DNA from: Syntrophaceae bacterium UBA4059
Lineage (GTDB): Bacteria; Desulfobacterota; Syntrophia; Syntrophales; Smithellaceae
Assembly: GCA_002382045.1 (NCBI GenBank)
Contig: DFZJ01000211.1
Location: forward strand, 6,577-32,006
Direction: 5' to 3'
DNA: 25,430 bases
Within the stretch, counting starts at the first letter, position 1. Every line of letters begins with the position of its first letter. Below are positions 16,740 to 23,317 of this stretch, in pieces. Both the position numbers and the translations under genes were made by a program. The notes beneath the pieces are model-generated. The model made no database searches and was not told the origin of the DNA. It was given only the letters and a program-made list of their open reading frames with translations.

Positions 16740-19700
16740 ATGCTCAGATTTAAGTATCTATGCCGCACACTATCCATAGCGCTTGGATTGATTGTCATCC
16801 TATCCACAAGCCTTGTCTTTGCCGAAGAAAAGCTTGCCCCAGCCGGAAGTCAGCAGGGGCCGGAGATATTCCTTCAGCTCGGGCATAGCGCCTGGGTCCA
16901 AACCGCAGACATGTCCGCAGACGGTAAATATTTATTGTCCGGCGCCTGGGGTGGGGCCGTCAAACTGTGGGATGTGCAGAACGGTCGTGAGATCCGCACC
17001 TTATCCGGACACCAATCCGCCCCCTCTCTGGCCTTCACTCCCGATGGGCTTCACGCCGTTTCCTTTGAGTTGGGAATCAACGGGGGCATCATCAGGCTGT
17101 GGAATCTGCAAAGCGGTCAGGCAATCTACACTGTGACTAAGAAGGGACTGGATCTTGTCATGCCGCCCATAACTTTCGTGCCCGGAGGAAAGTACTTCAT
17201 GATTGTCGATACACTCCGCCCGAAAGTGCAGCTATGGGAAACCGCCACCGGTCGGGAAATGGGAGGACTGGATATGAGAGATGTCCGCACCGAAATGATC
17301 GCATCCCCGGATGGCCGCTTTGCTTTGACTCAGGAACCGGGAGAGATGAGGCTTGCGGGATATGTCTCAAAACCAACCCTTCTGTGGAACCTGCTTACCG
17401 GAAGGGTCATCAGCGAATTCAAAAAGAATATTTCCAAGTTCAATTCCGCATTTACGCCGGACGGTAGCCGTGTCTTGTCCTATCACGACAACAGTTTGGA
17501 ATTGTGGGATGCTGCGACAGGGAGAGTGTTGTGGTCTGTGAAAGGCGGGCATACCGGTTCTGTTGATTTCATCGCCATTGCCGGCAATGGGACCATCGCT
17601 CTTACGGCTAGTAAAGACGATGGAACGGTCAGGGTTTGGGATGTCGCTTCCGGCAGACTGATGCAAGTTATCGCATCACCCGGGGGATTCGAACCAAGCC
17701 AAATTTCGCCGGATGGGAAATTCATATTATTCTGTCGTGGCAGCAAAATCGTTTCGATCAGCGACACAGTCAAAATCTTTGATGCAGCAACCGGCCGGGA
17801 GATAAAAACGCTCACCAAAAAAGGAACAATTCCTTTTGAAAACATTTCCTTTACACCGGACGGTCACGGGCTCTTGTTGATGCGCCTTGATGGAGGGGTT
17901 ACTTTTTGGGATATACCCGCCGATCGGGAGGTGCAACGCTTTGAGGGCAGCGGTCAAACCATTACCCGCGTAAATTTTGCGCCGCAGGGAAACCTTGCCG
18001 CCATTGTCGGGCGCAAAGACGTATCCATCTGGGATATGGCGGCCGGCAAGCGCCTTACGGTCCTCACAGGTCATAAGCAGGATGTTTCATCAACCACTTT
18101 TTCACCTGCGACCGGCACACTCGTTACGGGGAGCCTCGATGCAACATTGCGCTTTTGGGATCTCAAAACGGGCAAGGAGAAATTCTCTGTCCCCGGACAT
18201 GCGGGCGGCGTTCTTTCGGTTGCCTATTCCGCTGATGGACGTTACCTCGTGTCGGCAGGAAACGATGCCCAAGTCAAACTCCGGGACGGTTTAACTGGAG
18301 CGTTGCTGAAAACATTTACCGGGCATATTCAGGGGAAGGGAAGCGATATCTATGGAGCCTTTACCGGGGTTTATGACGTCAGGTTCAGCCCGGATGGGAA
18401 AACGATTGCTTCTGCGGGTACTGACGGCACCGCAAAATTGTGGGATGTCTCGTCCGGCAAAGAAATCAAGAGTCTGCGCGGGCATAACGGGAATGTGACA
18501 TCGGTGGCCTTTTCTCCGGACGGGCGTTTTCTGGTATCAGGCGGGCGGGATGGTACGGTCCGGCTATGGGATGCGAAGTCGGGAAAGGAACTGAAGGCGC
18601 TGAACAATCATCATTCCGATCAATCCGTCTCATTCGTCGGCTACTCAAGTGACGGCAAATATATTTTCGCTCGCTGGCAAGATGAGATTGTGCGGCTTTG
18701 GAGCGCGGATGACGGACGGGAGATCAAACAGTTCTCCGGTATGCGTACGCTGACGAGAATGATCGGCACGATGAATTCCACCTCTGTGTCTCCCGACTCC
18801 CGATATCTGCTCACCAATGACGGACCCGGTGCCATAAGCCGCATCTGGGATATTTCAACGGGCAGGGAGCTTGTCCGGTTTATCAGTTTCACCGACGGCG
18901 AATGGGTGGCCATAACGCCGGAAGGCTATTTCAATGCGTCGCCTCGCGGCGCAAAGCATCTCAATGTGCGGGTCGGGAATCAGGTCTACGGCATCGATCA
19001 GTTTTATGCAAAGTTTTATCGGCCGGAGTTAGTCCAGCTGGCCCTTACCGGCAAGGCGCTGCCTCAGGGCGAGTTGATTACGGATATTGCCGCTCAAAAA
19101 CCCGCGCCCGATGTTCAAATCCTGTCCCCCGTCACCAACACTTCGGTGGACCAGGACAACGTTACCGTTACGCTCAAAATTACGGACAGCGGCGGCGGGA
19201 TCGGCAGTGTGAACGTTTATCTCAATGGCGCTCAGGTGGCCAATGATACGCGGGGCGTCATCATTAAGGGCAAGGCAGCGGCCAATGAAAAGATCCTGTC
19301 GTTTACGATTCCGCTGATCAAAGGACAAAACGAGATTCGGGTTGTCGCTTTCAATGGCGAGAATTCCATGGAGTCGAATCCCGCCCTGATCAGCGTTATG
19401 TCCAGAGCCGTGATGCGGAAACCCGATCTCTATGCCCTGGTGATCGGCATCAATACATACAGGAACCAGTCCATTTCACTGACCTATGCAGTCCCTGACG
19501 CTCTGGCCTTTGCGGGAACGCTTAAGAAGGTGGCCTCCCCGCTGTTTGAAAAGGTGGACGTTCGGACGCTGACCACACCGGAAGCAACCACGAAAGAAGC
19601 CATCACCAAAACCTTTGAGGAAATCCGGCAGAAGGTCCGGCCCAATGACCTTTTTATCTTCTACAATGCTTCTCACGGCATGGTTGACGTGGTGAATGGC

Positions 19701-20204
19701 GAAGAACAATATTTTTTACTGACGAGCAATGTCCGGCTCCTTTCCTCCCGGCATATCGGCAAAGATGCCCTGAGTCACAAAGACCTGGTGAGTTTGATCG
19801 GCAGTATCCCGGCGCAGAAGAAGCTGGTGATCCTCGACACCTGCAATGCCGGCAAAGGGGGCAAGGAAATCCAGATAGCCCTATTACAGCAGACGAGAGG
19901 GCTCACCGACGCTACGGCTGTCAAACTCCTGCAGCGGGCTGTGGGTTCATCCGTCTTTTCCGCTTCTGCCGATACACAGCAGGCTCTGGAAGGATATAAA
20001 GGACACGGTCTATTCACCTACGTGCTTCTGGAAGGATTGCAGGGCGCGGCAGACTTCAAGAAAGACGGGTTCATCACCGTGAAGGGTCTTGCCCTGCACA
20101 CAGAGGAACGGGTGATGACGCTTTCCGAAGAAGTCTTCAAGCGTCAACAAAACCCGATGATTGAGACGGGCGTCAATGATTTTCCGATCGGGAGGGTTCA
20201 GTAG
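16740..20204 (+). CDS. WD40-caspase 3: exported WD40/Ig-like/C14 caspase protein
   Basis: 1154 residues. A signal peptide spans about 1-28 (LGLIVILSTSLVFA-EEK). About 15 WD40 units (about 45-715) by eye, many canonical (GHNGNVTSVAFSPDGRFLVS, VRLWD). They could form two propellers with one extra or split unit. Then GEWVAITPEGYFNAS (about 720), an Ig-like domain (GGGIGSVNVYLNGAQ, about 785-890) and a caspase-like domain from about 898 (LYALVIGINTYRN) with dyad H979 (YNASHGMVD) and C1035 (ILDTCNAG). The catalytic domain is clearly more divergent from copies 1 and 2 than those are from each other, and has a small insertion after the His (VVNGEEQYFLL). AGGAG precedes the ATG. The stop lies in a GTGGATA tandem repeat. 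Predicted periplasmic cysteine peptidase, substrate unknown. Confidence 0.92.
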   Translation: MLRFKYLCRTLSIALGLIVILSTSLVFAEEKLAPAGSQQGPEIFLQLGHSAWVQTADMSADGKYLLSGAWGGAVKLWDVQNGREIRTLSGHQSAPSLAFTPDGLHAVSFELGINGGIIRLWNLQSGQAIYTVTKKGLDLVMPPITFVPGGKYFMIVDTLRPKVQLWETATGREMGGLDMRDVRTEMIASPDGRFALTQEPGEMRLAGYVSKPTLLWNLLTGRVISEFKKNISKFNSAFTPDGSRVLSYHDNSLELWDAATGRVLWSVKGGHTGSVDFIAIAGNGTIALTASKDDGTVRVWDVASGRLMQVIASPGGFEPSQISPDGKFILFCRGSKIVSISDTVKIFDAATGREIKTLTKKGTIPFENISFTPDGHGLLLMRLDGGVTFWDIPADREVQRFEGSGQTITRVNFAPQGNLAAIVGRKDVSIWDMAAGKRLTVLTGHKQDVSSTTFSPATGTLVTGSLDATLRFWDLKTGKEKFSVPGHAGGVLSVAYSADGRYLVSAGNDAQVKLRDGLTGALLKTFTGHIQGKGSDIYGAFTGVYDVRFSPDGKTIASAGTDGTAKLWDVSSGKEIKSLRGHNGNVTSVAFSPDGRFLVSGGRDGTVRLWDAKSGKELKALNNHHSDQSVSFVGYSSDGKYIFARWQDEIVRLWSADDGREIKQFSGMRTLTRMIGTMNSTSVSPDSRYLLTNDGPGAISRIWDISTGRELVRFISFTDGEWVAITPEGYFNASPRGAKHLNVRVGNQVYGIDQFYAKFYRPELVQLALTGKALPQGELITDIAAQKPAPDVQILSPVTNTSVDQDNVTVTLKITDSGGGIGSVNVYLNGAQVANDTRGVIIKGKAAANEKILSFTIPLIKGQNEIRVVAFNGENSMESNPALISVMSRAVMRKPDLYALVIGINTYRNQSISLTYAVPDALAFAGTLKKVASPLFEKVDVRTLTTPEATTKEAITKTFEEIRQKVRPNDLFIFYNASHGMVDVVNGEEQYFLLTSNVRLLSSRHIGKDALSHKDLVSLIGSIPAQKKLVILDTCNAGKGGKEIQIALLQQTRGLTDATAVKLLQRAVGSSVFSASADTQQALEGYKGHGLFTYVLLEGLQGAADFKKDGFITVKGLALHTEERVMTLSEEVFKRQQNPMIETGVNDFPIGRVQ

Positions 20205-20231
20205 TGGATAGTGGATAGTGGATAGTGGATA
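20204..20231 (+). repeat. GTGGATA heptamer x4 at the caspase 3 stop
   Basis: Four perfect head-to-tail copies of GTGGATA (20204-20231) followed by a degenerate fifth, GTGGTTA. The first copy overlaps the TAG stop of WD40-caspase 3. A heptamer period would change the reading frame if it invaded a gene; here it is extragenic. A related degenerate tract follows caspase 1. Confidence 0.85.
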
Positions 20232-20268
20232 GTGGTTATCAAACAAGTCGGGTGATGAAGGTTATATT

Positions 20269-20808
20269 ATGCCTGAAATAGCCTATACCAGCATTGGAAG
20301 AAATGCTCTTTTTACAGGACTGATCAGCCACGTTGCTGCTATCCTTGTGGCGATGATGTCCGCTTCCGGCAAGGACCATTTTTTCGGAGTTGTCTTTTTT
20401 TTCTCCTGCCTGCTCCTTGTTGTCGGTGCTTTTGCGGAATTGAAAAGCAGGGGGCACCGGCCTTTGATCGAATGGCGATTCTACGTGATTGCGGCAGTAA
20501 CTGTTTTTCCTTTACTCGGGCCGTTAATTGTTCTGGGACTGGTATACAGTATCCCGAAAAGCGGGGAGGAGAGACGTGTCAGCCTGTCCGGTTTGCTTCC
20601 AGCGTTCTTTAAGCTTAGAGCAAACGGACTGGTTTTGTTTTTGCTGATGGTCTTCCTGCTTATTTTATTTTTTTCCGCAAGTCGTCAGGATGATCCTTAC
20701 TTCAAAAAAAGGTATCGGAACGATCCCCATAGGAATTTACCGAAGTCTGTTTTAGCAGCAGGCCCTCACAGGGATGATGTCCAGATCGTAAAAATATTCA
20801 GCCGATGA
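20269..20808 (+). CDS. Multi-pass membrane protein of unknown function
   Basis: 179 residues with four predicted membrane spans: about 13-30 (LISHVAAILVAMM), 37-54 (FFGVVFFFSCLLLVVGAF), 68-90 (FYVIAAVTVFPLLGPLIVLGLV) and 123-142 (LVLFLLMVFLLILFF). The polar C-terminal tail of about 35 residues is rich in Arg and Asp. No family is recognised. GAAGG lies upstream of the ATG. It starts 64 bases after WD40-caspase 3 and ends 17 bases before the next membrane-protein gene. Its first codons match a remnant upstream of WD40-caspase 1, so membrane protein and caspase may once have formed a repeated unit. A role as membrane anchor or signalling partner is inference from position. Confidence 0.8.
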   Translation: MPEIAYTSIGRNALFTGLISHVAAILVAMMSASGKDHFFGVVFFFSCLLLVVGAFAELKSRGHRPLIEWRFYVIAAVTVFPLLGPLIVLGLVYSIPKSGEERRVSLSGLLPAFFKLRANGLVLFLLMVFLLILFFSASRQDDPYFKKRYRNDPHRNLPKSVLAAGPHRDDVQIVKIFSR

Positions 20809-20825
20809 GATAAAGGTGAAACATC

Positions 20826-21650
20826 TTGTTAAAAAAATATCAGCCCGAACGAACGGATTTATTGATCAACACGGATTGGGGTATTCCTCGTGATGGATTA
20901 ACGGAAGAGGAAGCCCGGAATAAAAAATTACGGCTTTTTCAAGACCGGTGGGTGACCAAAGAAGAAAAAAAGCAGCTCCAAGACGAACGAAATGCCTATG
21001 CTTCGATCCGGGTCATCGGTTTTGCCCTGCTTTTCGTTTGTGTTCCTGTTCTTATCAATATCAGATCAGTTGCCGAAGGCGGCATTGCCACGGTTGCCTT
21101 TGCCGTCATTTACGCTTTTGCCGCGGTCCTGACAGGTGCGGGATTAATCCGTCATGCGCGTTTTGCCCGTTACCCGGCCATTTTGCTTTTTATGTCCTGC
21201 TTCGTTTTGCCGTTTATGCCGCTCTTTGAAAGTGAAAAAGGCGCGCCGCTGCTGTTTATCCTGGGAATGGCTGGTCTTTATTATCTGCTGCGCAACACGG
21301 CGCGGAAAATTCTTTGGCTGTCTGCGGGCAAAAGGCCAGCCCAGCGAAAATTCTCTTCTGCTTTTCGTAAAATCATTTATGGGATGGTTCTGCTTACCGG
21401 ACTGTTGGGCGGTTACTTTATCTATGATTGGGCACAGGCCAGGCGGATGGCTGCTGATGCTTGCGCGTATGCGACAGCTGGACTGGCTGTGGAAGAATAC
21501 TTATTAAAATTCTCAAAAGAAGATTATCGAATTATTCGGGAATCTGAATCTATCCTGATCGTGCCGAAAAGAGGCATGGGCCGCAACTACTGCACAGTTG
21601 CCCACGACGGAGGGACCATTACCGGCGCAAAAACGGGTTTTATGGATTAA
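20826..21650 (+). CDS. Multi-pass membrane protein with cytoplasm-like N-terminus, unknown function
   Basis: 274 residues. The start is TTG at 20826, supported by AAAGGTGA seven bases upstream. A polar, charged N-terminal region of about 58 residues (WGIPRDGLTEEEARNKKLRL, RWVTKEEKKQLQDE) precedes about five hydrophobic spans between 62 and 200 (IGFALLFVCVPVLINI, VAFAVIYAFAAVLTGAGL, AILLFMSCFVLPFMPLF, LLFILGMAGLYYLL, IIYGMVLLTGLLGGYFIY). A C-terminal domain of about 70 residues follows, with two Cys residues (ADACAY and NYCTV). I recognise no family. Tightly packed with its neighbours, it probably belongs to the same operon. Confidence 0.8.
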   Translation: MLKKYQPERTDLLINTDWGIPRDGLTEEEARNKKLRLFQDRWVTKEEKKQLQDERNAYASIRVIGFALLFVCVPVLINIRSVAEGGIATVAFAVIYAFAAVLTGAGLIRHARFARYPAILLFMSCFVLPFMPLFESEKGAPLLFILGMAGLYYLLRNTARKILWLSAGKRPAQRKFSSAFRKIIYGMVLLTGLLGGYFIYDWAQARRMAADACAYATAGLAVEEYLLKFSKEDYRIIRESESILIVPKRGMGRNYCTVAHDGGTITGAKTGFMD

Positions 21651-21693
21651 GCGCACGCCTGTGAATAATGCCGGAACAACGATTGGAGAGAAT

Positions 21694-23295
21694 ATGTTCA
21701 GATGTAAAAAGAGTTTGTTATGTTATTGGGTAGTCTGCTTTGAAATTATTTTCATATCCATCCTCAGTTCGACTTCAGTCTTTGCCGGGACGAGGACTTT
21801 CATTAAGGAATACACTTACCAGGCCAGTGAAGACGACAGCCGCAACTCCAGCCGCGTCATTGCTTTGCGGGAGGTGAAACGACTTCTCCTCGAAGAATTG
21901 GGGACTTATCTGGAAAGCGAGACGGAAGTCAAAAACTATCAACTTACCCGCGACCAGATCACGACGCTCACGGCCGGCATTGTCCAGACTGAAATTATCG
22001 AAGAAAAATGGGATGGGCGTTCATATTGGCTCAAGTCGAAGATAACGGCGGATACCGACAAAGTGGCGCAGTCGATTGATAAGCTGCGCAAAGACCGCGA
22101 TAAAACCAATGAGCTCGAAGCGATGCGGCGAAAATCGGACGAGTTGCTTCGTGAAGTCGAGCGGCTGCGCAAACAAATGGCTTCCGGTAATGAGACCAAC
22201 CGTGATCAGCAGAAGGCGGCTTACGACACATCGATCAAGAAACTCTCCGCGGCGGAATGGATTGAAAAAGGGCATGCCGTTTCAGGCCGTCACGATCATT
22301 TCCAGGGGGCTTTCGATGCTTACAGCCGGGCCATCGAATTGGATCCGAACAATATCGAAGCGTATTACTTCCGGGCACGGATCAGCGAAAAAAATCAGGC
22401 GATGTCCGATTACTACAAAATACTGAGCATCGAGCCGAAAAATTCTGAGGCTTATCTCATTCGCGCCTGGACTTATAAGGAGCTTAATGAACGTGATTCC
22501 GCGCTCAACGAATTCGCCAAAGCGATTGAGAAGGCCAGGGGAAATAAAGAAATGGCAACGGCTTATCATGACCGCGGCCGGTATTACACCCTGCTTCGTC
22601 CCAGGCCTTACGGCAAATCAGGGAGCCTAACGATCCCAAACGCCATCGAGCTCTCCATTCACGATTTCAGCAAAGCTATCGCGCTCGATCCCAAAGAAGC
22701 ATCCTATTATTCTTCGCGTGCGAATTCTTACCTGGGGGCCGGCAAGTATGATTTGTCGCTTGAGGATTTCAACATCGCCATCGCGATGGACCCGAAAAAT
22801 GCCGGATTGTATTCTGCAAGAGCGCATGTATATCGCTTTCTCAATAAAATGGAGCCGGCCGCCGCTGATTTCACCCGGGCCATTGATCTGGATCCGGACG
22901 GTCTGTTTGTTTCAAGTGATTACATGATGAGAGCCGCCACCTATGAAAATCTCGGTAAATTCGATCTGTCGATCCGGGATTGGAACAAACTGATTGAACT
23001 GAGACCTGATGAGTCCTATAACTACGAGGCTAGAGCCGAAAATTATGTTAAACTCAAAAAGTATAGTCTGGCCATCAAAGACTACGGCAAGGCGGTATCG
23101 CTTGCGCCCAAAGAAGCTGCACTCTACTATGGTCGTGCCCGGATTCACGTGCTCCTGAAAGATCTACCCAAAGCCATTCAGGATCTGACGGTAGCAATTC
23201 AGCTTAGCCCGAGCTACAAAGAGTCAGCCCGCAATGAAGCAACGTTTGATGCTGTCCGTCAATACCCTGATTTTATTAAACTGGTGGGCAAATAA
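21694..23295 (+). CDS. Exported coiled-coil/TPR protein
   Basis: 533 residues from the ATG at 21694, chosen because GGAG (21685-21688) precedes it and a signal peptide follows (about 1-31, FISILSSTSVFA-GTR). The open frame extends upstream to 21598 inside the preceding gene, but that part is not protein-like. A mixed domain (about 32-128, EYTYQASEDDSRNSSRVIAL, LTAGIVQTEII) precedes a charged coiled coil (about 129-166) and then eight or nine TPR units (about 183-515) of the AFDAYSRAIELDPNN type. It ends with a short YPDFIKLVGK tail. TPRs are scaffolds, so it may assemble envelope partners. Position inside the cluster, 43 bases after one gene and 22 before the PDZ-thioredoxin-WD40 gene, suggests a shared function. 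Confidence 0.9.
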   Translation: MFRCKKSLLCYWVVCFEIIFISILSSTSVFAGTRTFIKEYTYQASEDDSRNSSRVIALREVKRLLLEELGTYLESETEVKNYQLTRDQITTLTAGIVQTEIIEEKWDGRSYWLKSKITADTDKVAQSIDKLRKDRDKTNELEAMRRKSDELLREVERLRKQMASGNETNRDQQKAAYDTSIKKLSAAEWIEKGHAVSGRHDHFQGAFDAYSRAIELDPNNIEAYYFRARISEKNQAMSDYYKILSIEPKNSEAYLIRAWTYKELNERDSALNEFAKAIEKARGNKEMATAYHDRGRYYTLLRPRPYGKSGSLTIPNAIELSIHDFSKAIALDPKEASYYSSRANSYLGAGKYDLSLEDFNIAIAMDPKNAGLYSARAHVYRFLNKMEPAAADFTRAIDLDPDGLFVSSDYMMRAATYENLGKFDLSIRDWNKLIELRPDESYNYEARAENYVKLKKYSLAIKDYGKAVSLAPKEAALYYGRARIHVLLKDLPKAIQDLTVAIQLSPSYKESARNEATFDAVRQYPDFIKLVGK

Positions 23296-23317
23296 TCCTC
23301 ATAAAGGTAGAATGGTT

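Noticed and set aside
20204..20238. Tandem heptamers considered as a CRISPR or iteron array
   Set aside because: There are no spacers, the unit is only 7 bases, and no cas, rep or origin-type genes are nearby.
21598..21693. N-terminal extension of the TPR protein to an upstream TTG
   Set aside because: It overlaps the preceding gene, has no Shine-Dalgarno and would bury the signal peptide; the ATG at 21694 has GGAG and a signal peptide directly after it.
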